Of a stretch of 33,663 nucleotides of DNA, positions 18,868 to 26,736 are shown piece by piece (within the stretch, counting starts at the first letter, position 1; the number at the start of each line of letters is the position of its first letter). The stretch spans positions 12,587 to 46,249 of the forward strand of contig NZ_JALHLF010000024.1 of the NCBI RefSeq assembly GCF_022832435.1, read 5' to 3'. Both the position numbers and the translations under genes were made by a program. This DNA is from Novosphingobium organovorum. Its GTDB lineage: Bacteria; Pseudomonadota; Alphaproteobacteria; Sphingomonadales; Sphingomonadaceae. The notes below the pieces were generated by a model. It was not told the origin of the DNA. It made no database searches and saw nothing but the letters and a program-made list of their open reading frames with translations.

Positions 18868-18931
18868 CCGCCATCGGGCCCGGCAGGCTCGACTTCGAGC
18901 CATCCGTTGCCCCCCGTCGATGGCTTGAACG

Positions 18932-18960
18932 GTGCAGCGGGCGGATCACGCCCGCTGCAC
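18932..18960. terminator. Perfect 12-bp hairpin between convergent genes
   Basis: GTGCAGCGGGCG (18932-18943) pairs perfectly with CGCCCGCTGCAC (18949-18960) across the loop GATCA. No T-run follows on the + strand, only TT, so it may act as a 3' stabiliser or weak terminator for the exported-protein operon. Confidence 0.6.
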
Positions 18961-19008
18961 TTGCCGCGTCATCCGGGGGGATGTCCGCGGCGTTCCCGAC
19001 ACGCCTCG

Positions 19009-19035
19009 TGGCCCGACCACAGCCCGGTCGGGCCA
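19009..19035. terminator. 10-bp hairpin downstream of the aminotransferase gene
   Basis: TGGCCCGACC (19009-19018) pairs perfectly with GGTCGGGCCA (19026-19035) across seven nt. It lies 17 nt beyond the stop codon of the leftward aminotransferase gene and probably marks the 3' end of that operon. Confidence 0.6.
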
Positions 19036-19051
19036 CCGGCGTATCAAGGCA

Positions 19052-20251
19052 TCAGGCCATCGCGATCTTGTCGTAGGCGAGGCAGAACTTCTGCATCTCT
19101 TCCATCGACCCCACGGTGATGCGCGACATCTGCGGGTAGGCGGTCCAGCCGCGGCCGATCTGCACCCCGTTGGCAAGGAACAGAGCCATCATTTCCTTGG
19201 GCGTCTTGCCCTTCCATTCGGCCATGAACATGTTGGCCTTGCTGCCGGGGATCACCTTGACGCCCCGCTTCTCGAGGTGCGCGATGGCGTAGTCGCGCGC
19301 GGCGATCATTTCGTCGGCGCGCTGCTTGATCTGCGCGGCGAGCGGAACCGAAGCCGCACCACAGGCCACCGCGGTCATCGGCAGCATGTTGGTGACCTGG
19401 CCACCATCGTAGCGCATCATCTTTTCATGCAGCGCGGGCGACGCGAAAGTCAGGCCCAGGCGCATGCCGGCCATGCCGAACAGCTTGGAGAACGTGCGCA
19501 TCACGATCACGTCGTCGCGCTCGACCGCCAGCCTGACCGCGCGCGGCGTGTCCGACCAGTGGATATAGGCCTCGTCGATCAGCAGGATCGCGTCCTTGGG
19601 CTTGTTCTGGGCCAGCCACTCGAGATCCTCGACGGGCGTGATCGTGCCGGTCGGGTTGTTGGGCGAGCAGACGTAGAACAGGCCCGCGTTGGGATCGGCG
19701 GCGACCATCGCCTTGACGTCGTGGCGGTAGTCCGAGGTGAGCGGAACCTTGGTCACCTTGGCGCCGATCCAGGCCCCGGTGCGCCAGATCGATTCGTACG
19801 TCGGGTCCGCCGTCACGATGCCGCGCTTGGGCGAGGCGAAGGTCACCGGAACGCGTGCGAGCGGATCGCTCGAGCCGGGCCAGGCGAGAATGCGCTCAAC
19901 CGGAACGCCCTCGACCTTGGACACGGCCTTGAACAGTTCGGCGTGCTGGTCCGAAGGCTCGTAGCGGTTGCCGTCCTTGACGATCAGCATCGCGGCTTCG
20001 GCGCCGGCGGGCAGCGGCCCGGTCCAGCATTCGTTCGAGCCGATGCGCACCGCGCCGACGGCGGCCTTGGCCGACTGCTGGGCAAAGGCCGGAGCGGCCG
20101 AGCCGAGCACCGCCATGCCGCCGCTCATCAGCGCGGCGATACGGCCCAGGCTGCGGCGCGAATAGCCGCGCTCCAGCAGGTCTGCGGTGAACGCGTCGGA
20201 CGTAACCTCGTCGCTGGCGCTCGGCATGGTATCGAGAAGAGTGTCGGTCAT
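19052..20251 (-). CDS. Tat-exported PLP-dependent aminotransferase (class I/II, HisC-like)
   Basis: A 399-residue fold-type I aminotransferase with an unusual export signal. Residues 29-57 (GYSRRSLGRIAAL, then a hydrophobic core ending PAFA) form a twin-arginine signal with Arg32-Arg33. The 28 residues ahead of it are polar, a long n-region. The catalytic part resembles histidinol-phosphate aminotransferases: VCSPNNPTGT, LIDEAYIHW with the PLP-pyridine Asp, and FSKLFGMAGMRLG with Schiff-base Lys256. Since the Tat system exports folded proteins with cofactor, a PLP-loaded periplasmic enzyme is expected. The substrate is unknown. The ATG follows GCAGGAG. It is the last gene of the receptor-TauE-aminotransferase operon, 31 nt after tauE. 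Confidence 0.88.
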   Translation of the reverse strand: MTDTLLDTMPSASDEVTSDAFTADLLERGYSRRSLGRIAALMSGGMAVLGSAAPAFAQQSAKAAVGAVRIGSNECWTGPLPAGAEAAMLIVKDGNRYEPSDQHAELFKAVSKVEGVPVERILAWPGSSDPLARVPVTFASPKRGIVTADPTYESIWRTGAWIGAKVTKVPLTSDYRHDVKAMVAADPNAGLFYVCSPNNPTGTITPVEDLEWLAQNKPKDAILLIDEAYIHWSDTPRAVRLAVERDDVIVMRTFSKLFGMAGMRLGLTFASPALHEKMMRYDGGQVTNMLPMTAVACGAASVPLAAQIKQRADEMIAARDYAIAHLEKRGVKVIPGSKANMFMAEWKGKTPKEMMALFLANGVQIGRGWTAYPQMSRITVGSMEEMQKFCLAYDKIAMA

Positions 20252-20282
20252 TGGAAGAACTCCTGCACTGGTTCGCGGGCGA

Positions 20283-21110
20283 TCAGGCCTTGAGAGCGCT
20301 GTGGTACATCAGCAGCGCGACGAAGATGAGATAGAAGCCGAACACGCGCTTGAGCATGCGCGGTTCGAGCGAGTGGGCGGCGGCCACCCCGAGCGGGGCG
20401 GTAAGGATGGCCATCGAGGAAATGGCCAGAGTGGCGGGCAGGTTGACGAAACCGACCGATCCCCACGGCAGCCCGTGTTCCTTAAGCCCGATGATGGCGA
20501 AGCCGATCGTGCTGGGCACCGCGATGAGCGTGCCCACACCCGAAGCCGTGCCGACCGCCTTGTGGATCGAGCGGCCGCACATGGTCATCACCATGATCGC
20601 GATGGTGCCACCACCGATGCCCAGAAGCGAGGAAAAAACGCCCAGGCCACCCGAGATGCCGATGCGCGCCACGCCGCCGGGCATGTGATCGGACAGCACC
20701 ATCTTGGACAGGCGCGGAAGGAGGAAGATCATCGACATCGCCAGCACGCCGGTGGCGAAGATGACCTTGAGGATCGTGCCGTCGACGAGGCTGGCGCAAT
20801 AGACGCCGATGCCGTCACCGATCACAATCCACGGCGCCCAGCTCTTGAGCACCTCGAAATCGACCGATCCGCGCTTGTGATGGCTCATTACCGAGCGGAT
20901 CGAGGTGACGATGATGGTCGCGGCCGAAGTCGCGATCGCGACGTGGGCGTACTGCGATTTGTCTCCGCCGAGGAGCGGCATCATGATCAGCAGGGCGGGC
21001 ACGACGACGAAGCCGCCACCGATGCCGAACACGCCGCCTGCAAATCCGGCGGCCAGACCCGCCGCCAGCAATCCCACAACGGGGATCAGCCAATCCATCG
21101 ACTCAAACAT
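20283..21110 (-). CDS. TauE/SafE family membrane permease
   Basis: A 275-residue inner-membrane protein of the TauE/SafE (DUF81) family, with about eight helices in two inverted halves. Each half begins with a glycine-rich motif: GVFGIGGGFVVVPALLI near residue 27 and SLLGIGGGTIAIMVM near residue 160. Characterised relatives export sulfite, sulfoacetate or other organic anions; the substrate here is unknown. A clear GGAGAATTT precedes the ATG. It lies between the TonB-dependent receptor and the periplasmic aminotransferase on the same strand, so it may move a sulfonate or a keto-acid product of that pathway. Confidence 0.88.
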   Translation of the reverse strand: MFESMDWLIPVVGLLAAGLAAGFAGGVFGIGGGFVVVPALLIMMPLLGGDKSQYAHVAIATSAATIIVTSIRSVMSHHKRGSVDFEVLKSWAPWIVIGDGIGVYCASLVDGTILKVIFATGVLAMSMIFLLPRLSKMVLSDHMPGGVARIGISGGLGVFSSLLGIGGGTIAIMVMTMCGRSIHKAVGTASGVGTLIAVPSTIGFAIIGLKEHGLPWGSVGFVNLPATLAISSMAILTAPLGVAAAHSLEPRMLKRVFGFYLIFVALLMYHSALKA

Positions 21111-21158
21111 AAATTCTCCGGTTCTTGGTCCGTTGACCTTGGCGACCCTGCGACAAGA

Positions 21159-21191
21159 GGACGCCGCCCGTTGGATGGGTGGGCGGCGTCC
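21159..21191 (-). terminator. Perfect 11-bp hairpin between the receptor and tauE genes
   Basis: GGACGCCGCCC (21159-21169) pairs with GGGCGGCGTCC (21181-21191) across 11 nt, inside the 94-nt gap between the receptor gene and tauE. No T-run is present. It may reduce read-through or protect the receptor mRNA 3' end, so that receptor is made in excess of the two enzymes. Confidence 0.6.
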
Positions 21192-21204
21192 AGGTGCCGT
21201 CAGG

Positions 21205-23904
21205 TCAGAAGGTCACGTTAACACGTGCGTAGTAGTAGCCGCCGTTGAACCCGTAAGGCGAAATCGAAGGATACTTCGACGTCGCGTAGGAGGTGGACTT
21301 GTTCGCCAGGTAGGCGTCCATCACGTCCTTGCGGGTCTTGGTCGGGTAGTGGTTGAGAAGGTTGTTCGCACCGATCGAGATCTTGAGCCCTTCAGCGGGC
21401 TTGTAGCCGAGCTCGAGGTCGGTGATGAACGAAGCGTTGACCGGGATCTCGACGTCACCCGAGCAGGTGCAGTTCGAGGGGGCCGAAATCAGGCTTGAAA
21501 CCTTCGAGTAGAAGTTCTCGCGCAGGTTCACGCTGAACACGCTGTTCTCCCAGTAGGCGCCGAGCGCGGCACGCAGCTTGGGCGTGCTGTTCTCGAGCTG
21601 CCAGACCGAGTACTTGTTGACCAGCGAGGTCAGCGAGGCGTCGACGGTGCTGGTGTAGAGCGCCGAAGGCAGGTCGGCGATCTTGTCGACCTTGTTCTCG
21701 TTGTAGTTGGCCGACAGCGACCAGTTGATGGGACCAAAGCCGGTATCCATCAGGTACTTGGCCGAGAAGTCGATGCCGCGGGTGGTCATGTCGGCGCCGT
21801 TCACGAAGGTCTGGATCGAGACCGTACCGTTCATGTTGCGACCGCCGGTGGCCGAGTCGGTAAGCACGTAGGAGGGGATTTCGCCGCCCAGTGCCGAGGC
21901 CACCGCGTTGTAGACCGCCTCCTGGTTGTAGATGTTGTAGTTGTCTTCGCTGTAGGTCTTGCAGCTCGATGCATTCGTACCCGAATAACCCTCGGGGCAG
22001 TACGAACCCGAGAAGCCGTAGAACGAGCTCGAGATCATGATGCGGTCGCGAATCTTGATCCAGTAGGCATCGATGGTGAAGCTGAGATCGTTGGTGGGCG
22101 TGTAGACCAGGCCGAAGCTGAAGTTGGTCGACTTTTCAGGCTTGAGACCACCGAAGCCGAGCGAGGCTGCCGCCGCCGAGTTCGCCGGAAGCACGCCCGA
22201 GACCGCGTTCGGGCCCACGTTGATGCCCGAATAGTAGGACTCGGCCAGCGTCGGGGCGCGGAAGCCCGTTGACGCCGTGCCACGCACCGCGAAGGTCGAG
22301 GTCAGGTCGTAGCGCGAGGTCAGCTTGAACACCGTGGTGTCGCCAAAGTCGCTGTACCGCTCGTGGCGAACCGCCGCGTCGACCAGCCAGTCGGGCGTCG
22401 GCTTGAACGAGATATCCAGGTACTGCGAGAAGTTGTTGCGGTGGTAGGTGCCCGCATCGTTCTCGCTGTAACCGAAGAACGACTGCGCGCCGCTGCCGTA
22501 GTACGAGGCCGCATCGCCGGCGTTGATGCCGTACATCTCGCGACGGAACTCGAGACCGCCAGCCACGTTCATCGGCTCGGACAGGCCGATGTCGACCGGG
22601 TAGGAGAGGTCGAGGGTGTTGGTCCACTGCGAGGACTTGAAGTCGCCGTCGTGGAACTCGGTCGGGGTGTAGCCGGTGTCGGCCAGCAGCGAGCCGTTGC
22701 CCGAATTCTCGACGTAGACGCCCACGAAGTCATGGCCGTAGGTCGAGGCGATGTCGAAGGTACCCGCACCGAGCGGCCCCTTCAGGCCCAGGGTGGCGGC
22801 GTAGTCGGTCTCATGCACCGCTTCGAGCGGCGAGAAGCCCGACGAATAGAGCGGGTCGCCCGATTCGACGCCATCGGGAACCGCATCGGTGATGGTGTCG
22901 TAGACGACGCGGTCAGGGGTACGGTAGTTTTCGTAGGCGTGCGCGTACTTGTGACCGTACGAACCGTTGGCGTAGATCTGGAAATCGCCGAAGTTGTAAC
23001 CCGCGTTCAACGTGCCCACGGTCTGGAACACCTCGGGGTCACCCTCGATGCGGTTGACGTAAGGGTAGTCCGACTGGTTAACGATGTCCGGGTAGTTGGC
23101 GAGGTTGGTGTCGGCGGTGGTGGTGCCGTAGACGCGCGGATCGTAGTTGCCGCGGAAGGAGAAGCCCTTGTGCTTCTTCTGCACGGTGATGTTCACGAAC
23201 GAATTTTCGATCGGCGCGAAACCGACGTTGGCCGAGACACTGTAGGTGTCGCCGCCGCCATCCATGTACTTGCCCACGGTGCCGTTGATCGAGCCGCCGT
23301 GGTCCTGGTCCTTGAGGATGATGTTGATGACGCCCGCGATGGCGTCGGTGCCGTACTGTGCCGCAGCGCCGTCCTGCAGGACTTCGATGTGGTCGATCGC
23401 TTCGGGCGGAATGAAGCTCATGTCCGCCGAGGCGCCACCACCGTAAGGACCGCCCGAAACCGCGACGTTCGCGGTGCCGTGGCGGCGCTTGCCGTTGATC
23501 AGGATCAGCGTGTGGTTGGGCGAGAGACCGCGCAGCTTCATCTGCAGGTTCATCGCCTGCATGTCGGACCCGAAGGACTGCGCCTGGATCGAAGGAAGGT
23601 TCTGGGCCAGGCTCTGGACGAGATCGGGCTGGCCGGTGCGGGCGAGCTGTTCGCTGCCCATGATCTGGATCGGTGCCGGGCTTTCCGCCTCGGACATACC
23701 CTTGGTGCGGGTACCGGTAACGATGATTGCCGAGCTGGGCTCCTCACTGCCCGCCGGTTCGGCCGCCGCATCGACAGCGGCATCGGCGGTAATCGCGATG
23801 CTGGCCGCTGTCTGCGCCATGACCGGTTGTACGCTAAACCCCAAAGCACTGCCGCAAAGAGCGATCTTGAGTGCCAGTACTGAAGACGATTCCCTGTATT
23901 TCAT
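21205..23904 (-). CDS. TonB-dependent outer-membrane receptor
   Basis: An 899-residue outer-membrane receptor. Residues 1-31 are a signal peptide (cleavage after VMAQ). Around residue 58 SSAIIVTGTRTKG begins the region leading to the plug (about 60-180), with LRGLSPNHTLILINGKRR and IDHIEVLQDGAAAQYGTDAI. The 22-strand barrel follows and ends in the terminal aromatic YYYARVNVTF. Such receptors import ligands using TonB/ExbBD energy; the ligand is not evident, and no siderophore genes are nearby. I chose ATG 23904-23902 with GGGGGC upstream; an in-frame TTG at 23931 would add nine residues. It is the first gene of an operon with tauE and the exported aminotransferase and lies divergent from a two-component system. 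Confidence 0.94.
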   Translation of the reverse strand: MKYRESSSVLALKIALCGSALGFSVQPVMAQTAASIAITADAAVDAAAEPAGSEEPSSAIIVTGTRTKGMSEAESPAPIQIMGSEQLARTGQPDLVQSLAQNLPSIQAQSFGSDMQAMNLQMKLRGLSPNHTLILINGKRRHGTANVAVSGGPYGGGASADMSFIPPEAIDHIEVLQDGAAAQYGTDAIAGVINIILKDQDHGGSINGTVGKYMDGGGDTYSVSANVGFAPIENSFVNITVQKKHKGFSFRGNYDPRVYGTTTADTNLANYPDIVNQSDYPYVNRIEGDPEVFQTVGTLNAGYNFGDFQIYANGSYGHKYAHAYENYRTPDRVVYDTITDAVPDGVESGDPLYSSGFSPLEAVHETDYAATLGLKGPLGAGTFDIASTYGHDFVGVYVENSGNGSLLADTGYTPTEFHDGDFKSSQWTNTLDLSYPVDIGLSEPMNVAGGLEFRREMYGINAGDAASYYGSGAQSFFGYSENDAGTYHRNNFSQYLDISFKPTPDWLVDAAVRHERYSDFGDTTVFKLTSRYDLTSTFAVRGTASTGFRAPTLAESYYSGINVGPNAVSGVLPANSAAAASLGFGGLKPEKSTNFSFGLVYTPTNDLSFTIDAYWIKIRDRIMISSSFYGFSGSYCPEGYSGTNASSCKTYSEDNYNIYNQEAVYNAVASALGGEIPSYVLTDSATGGRNMNGTVSIQTFVNGADMTTRGIDFSAKYLMDTGFGPINWSLSANYNENKVDKIADLPSALYTSTVDASLTSLVNKYSVWQLENSTPKLRAALGAYWENSVFSVNLRENFYSKVSSLISAPSNCTCSGDVEIPVNASFITDLELGYKPAEGLKISIGANNLLNHYPTKTRKDVMDAYLANKSTSYATSKYPSISPYGFNGGYYYARVNVTF

Positions 23905-24120
23905 ATCGTTCAGCCCCCATCTTTTGGACAAGTGATCCGCTTGTTGCTCTCCCTTTCAGATTTTCTTTTTTTATTTTCTTGTATGCGAAAGCCGGTCAGC
24001 GCGCGATCGGCGCTCATGGCGCGCCGTTACAGGATCGCAGCGATACACGATCAGCGTTATCGGAACCGCAACTGCACTGGCTCCGAACTTGTCTTGCAGG
24101 GTTTTGCTAGGGTGCAGGAC

Positions 24121-24138
24121 CTGTCACGAAGCTGTCAC
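24121..24138 (-). promoter_or_regulatory. Direct-repeat operator facing the receptor operon
   Basis: On the minus strand it reads GTGACAG-CTTC-GTGACAG, followed by GT. This is two 7-bp half-sites at 11-bp period, as bound by OmpR/PhoB-type dimers. It lies about 215 nt before the receptor ATG. It also resembles a Pho box read on the other strand. Confidence 0.7.
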
Positions 24139-24174
24139 CTCGATATGCGGTTGAAAAAAAGAAATTGCTGGGGC

Positions 24175-24192
24175 ACGACAGGTTAGTGACAG
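24175..24192 (+). promoter_or_regulatory. Direct-repeat operator facing the response regulator
   Basis: It reads ACGACAG-GTTA-GTGACAG, followed by GT, with 11-bp period. It ends eight nt before the expected -35 of the GATAAT promoter at 24223, a typical position for an OmpR-family activator. Autoregulation is inferred. Confidence 0.65.
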
Positions 24193-24313
24193 GTTCGATC
24201 GAAACACTCTCGAATCGACAACGATAATGTCGCGCCGGGTCAACGGGGGTCTCTGGGCCCGGCAAGCCAGTTCCAGGGAGAGGATGCCGCAACTCGTGCA
24301 GGGGAGTGAGTTG

Positions 24314-24979
24314 TTGCGTATCCTGATCGTCGAAGATGACTGCAGCCTGGCCCGTGGCATGGAAGCGTCCATGGCCGCCGCTGGCTTTGTGCTCGATTGC
24401 GTCTCGAGTGGCGAGGAAGCCATCGAGATCGCCTCGAGCGAACCGTACAACCTGATCATTCTCGATCTCGGCCTGCCCGACATGGACGGGCTCGACGTGC
24501 TCTCCACGCTGCGTCGCAAGGAGATCCAGATCCCGATCCTGATCCTGACCGCCCGGCAGGCGATCAACGACCGCATCGAGGGGCTCGATCGCGGTGCGGA
24601 TGACTATCTTTCCAAGCCCTTCCACCCGCTCGAGCTGCAGTCGCGTGCCCGCGCGCTGATCCGCCGCGGGCTGGGCACGCCCGATCCGGTGCTGCGCGTG
24701 GGGCCGCTCAGCCTCGACCGTTCGACCCGCACGGTCGCGCTCGACCAGTCGGTGGTCGAGCTGCGCCGCCGCGAAATGGCGGTGCTCGAAACGCTCATGG
24801 GCCGCCCCGGCAAGGTCGTCACGCGCGAGTGCCTGAACGCGGAGGTGTTCAATTTCTCCGACGCCGTCGCGCCCAACGCGCTCGACGTCTACGTCGGCCG
24901 CCTGCGCCGCAAGCTCACCCCCAACGGCCCGACGATCCGCACGATCCGGGGCCTTGGCTACATGCTCGAGGGAAACTGA
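24314..24979 (+). CDS. OmpR-family response regulator, TctD/QseB-like
   Basis: A 221-residue regulator. The receiver domain (1-115) has the acidic pocket E7-D8-D9, phospho-acceptor Asp51 in ILDLGLPDMDG, the ILTAR threonine and the Lys of YLSKPF. The winged-helix domain (about 125-220) has LRRREMAVLETLMGRPGKVV and LDVYVGRLRRKL, ending in TIRGLGYMLE. TTG at 24314 is preferred: it gives the family-typical MRILIVEDD and follows GGGGAG (24301-24306) by seven nt. ATG 24284 is an alternative with an SD too close. The partner kinase follows 110 nt later. It probably binds the three direct-repeat operators in this cluster. Confidence 0.92.
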   Translation: MRILIVEDDCSLARGMEASMAAAGFVLDCVSSGEEAIEIASSEPYNLIILDLGLPDMDGLDVLSTLRRKEIQIPILILTARQAINDRIEGLDRGADDYLSKPFHPLELQSRARALIRRGLGTPDPVLRVGPLSLDRSTRTVALDQSVVELRRREMAVLETLMGRPGKVVTRECLNAEVFNFSDAVAPNALDVYVGRLRRKLTPNGPTIRTIRGLGYMLEGN

Positions 24980-25055
24980 TCCGCGCCGCGCATGCCCCCG
25001 ACCTCCTGCCGGACGCGCGCCCGCACCGCGCGGTACCCGTGCGCGCCGCACGCGC

Positions 25056-25099
25056 GATGAAATCACGATGAAATCACGATGAGATCGCGATGAGATCGC
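25056..25099 (+). repeat. Four 11-bp tandem repeats forming a chain of mini-ORFs into the kinase start
   Basis: GATGAAATCAC occurs at 25056 and 25067, and GATGAGATCGC at 25078 and 25089. Each repeat has an ATG (25057, 25068, 25079, 25090). The first three each open a four-codon frame (MKSR, MKSR, MRSR) whose TGA overlaps the next ATG as ATGA; the fourth ATG starts the kinase. No good Shine-Dalgarno is visible. Confidence 0.8.
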
Positions 25100-26640
25100 T
25101 GCGCGCCCGCCTGACCGCCGCGGTGATGATGCCCCTGCTCGCGCTCGCGATCACCTTCGGTACGATCACCTGCTGGATGATCCACCGCACGATCTCGAAC
25201 ACCGCCGACCTCATCCTGGTCGGCTCGGCCACGACCATCAGCCGCGCCTTCGCCGCCGACGACACGGTTCGCGCCAGCCTCGTGCCGCTGGCCATCAACC
25301 TGCTGCGCAGCCGCAGCACGCCGCACCCGATCTACAGCGTCTTCGACGGCAAGACCCTGCTGTCGGGCCGCGCCGCGCTCGCCCCTCCGGCCGATTACCT
25401 GGCCGATCCGTCCAGCCGCCGACCGCGCCACGAACCCGCCAGTTTCCCGCGCAGCTACCGCGATCCGGTGCTCGTCAACGGCTACGTCAACCCCGCCGAC
25501 AGCATCGGCGTGATCCAGCCGGTCTACTTGCGCGAAGCCACGCTCGACGGCCGCCCGGTGCGCATCGCAACCGAAATTCGCCTGCTGCGCCGGCTCGATC
25601 GGCCGGTCGTCGTCCAGGCCGCCGACTTCCTCGACGATCGCTGGGCTTACGAACAGACCTACTTCCTGCGCGTAGCGGGCGCGGGGGTGCTGATCGGGAT
25701 GATCGGCGTGCTGCTGTTCTATGGCGCGATCACCTGGGGGCTCGGCCCGTTCGCCTCGCTCACCGCGCAGATCCACGACGCGCGGCGCCATCCGCGCCCC
25801 AATGTGCGCGTTGCGCTCGCGCCCGCCGATCCGCTCGAGGCGCGCCTGCTCGCCAACGCCTTCAACGACCTCATGGCGCGCACCGAACGCGCCACCGAAT
25901 CGCTGCGCCAGTTCACGTCCAACGCCTCCCACCAGCTGCGCACGCCGCTGGCCATCGTGCGCGTCCACGCCGACGTGCTGTCGCGCTACGATCCGTCCTC
26001 GCCGCAAGGGGCCACCGCGCTGGCCGACATCGTCACCGCGGTCGATTCGCTCGAACGCCTGCTCGCCCAGCTCATCGCGCTCGCCCGGATGGACGAACAG
26101 GCCGGCCCCGACCAGACCCTGCGCACCTTCGACCTCGTCGAGACCGCCGCCGACACCGTGGCGACACGCGTCACCCATCCCGACGCCGCGCGCATGGACA
26201 TCGGTTTCGAGCCGCAATCCTCGGCCATCTGCGCGAGCGGCGATGCCCTGCTCGCCAACGAGGTGATCGCCAACCTGCTCGACAACGCGATCCGCTACAA
26301 CCGGCCCGACGGCACTGTCACCGTGCGCGTGCTGATGCGCGAGGACCACCCGGTGGTCGAGGTCGAGGACGATGGCCCCGGCATCGCCCTGGCCGATCGC
26401 GAGAGGGTGTGGGAACGCTTCTACCGCGCCCCCGGCCCCGACGCCCCGAGCGGCAGCGGGCTGGGCCTGCCGATCGTGCGCGCGCTGTGCGAAAGGATGG
26501 GCGCAGCGATCCGCCTGGAGGAAGGCGAGGCCGGTCGCGGGGTGCGCGCGGTGATCGATTTCCTGCCCGCAAACACGCTCCGCCGCCCGCCCGTGACCTC
26601 GCCTTATTTGCACGATTTCGACGATATGACAGCTTGCTGA
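25090..26640 (+). CDS. Sensor histidine kinase, TctE-like
   Basis: A 516-residue inner-membrane kinase. TM1 spans about residues 10-31, a periplasmic sensor region about 33-190 resembles the 2CSK_N domain of TctE-type kinases, and TM2 spans about 194-221. The dimerisation domain has His281 in FTSNASHQLRTPLAIV. The ATPase domain has the N box NLLDNAIRYN, the G1 box VEDDGPGIA, an F-box-like VWERFYRAPG and the G2 box SGSGLGLPIV. TctE relatives sense tricarboxylates or related acids, which fits the two acid symporters downstream. The start ATG is the last of four in a tandem repeat. Its stop codon lies inside the operator of the next gene. Confidence 0.93.
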   Translation: MRSLRARLTAAVMMPLLALAITFGTITCWMIHRTISNTADLILVGSATTISRAFAADDTVRASLVPLAINLLRSRSTPHPIYSVFDGKTLLSGRAALAPPADYLADPSSRRPRHEPASFPRSYRDPVLVNGYVNPADSIGVIQPVYLREATLDGRPVRIATEIRLLRRLDRPVVVQAADFLDDRWAYEQTYFLRVAGAGVLIGMIGVLLFYGAITWGLGPFASLTAQIHDARRHPRPNVRVALAPADPLEARLLANAFNDLMARTERATESLRQFTSNASHQLRTPLAIVRVHADVLSRYDPSSPQGATALADIVTAVDSLERLLAQLIALARMDEQAGPDQTLRTFDLVETAADTVATRVTHPDAARMDIGFEPQSSAICASGDALLANEVIANLLDNAIRYNRPDGTVTVRVLMREDHPVVEVEDDGPGIALADRERVWERFYRAPGPDAPSGSGLGLPIVRALCERMGAAIRLEEGEAGRGVRAVIDFLPANTLRRPPVTSPYLHDFDDMTAC

Positions 26641-26643
26641 CAG
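26626..26643 (+). promoter_or_regulatory. Direct-repeat operator facing the first symporter gene
   Basis: It reads ATGACAG-CTTG-CTGACAG, followed by GG, with 11-bp period. It matches the two operators in the receptor/regulator spacer and has the same orientation relative to its gene. It overlaps the kinase stop codon and ends about 93 nt before the symporter ATG. A weak promoter (TGGACC at 26674, CCTATT at 26697, 17-nt spacer) lies between. Confidence 0.65.
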
Positions 26644-26736
26644 GGTTCGTGCGGCAAGCATGAAACAGGTCGATGGACCGACCCGATCGCGGCACCCTAT
26701 TTCCGGGTTTCCGCTCTGCCCACAACAGCCCACAGG

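Larger units (their letters stand above)
23905..24313. promoter_or_regulatory. Divergent control region of the receptor operon and the two-component system
   Basis: This is 409 nt without a gene. It holds two operators (24121-24138 and 24175-24192) pointing outward to the receptor and regulator genes. GATAAT at 24223-24228 is a good -10 for the regulator gene; its -35 position (CGAAAC at 24200-24205) is poor, which fits activator dependence. On the receptor side the leader contains a long A/T tract (about 23960-23985). Confidence 0.65.

Noticed and set aside
24121..24138. Reading the operator as a PhoB Pho box (CTGTCAC-GAAG-CTGTCAC)
   Set aside because: The match is good on that strand, but that orientation faces away from the receptor gene. 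All three copies are consistently oriented only in the TGACAG direction, and the regulator is encoded locally. Phosphate control is not excluded.
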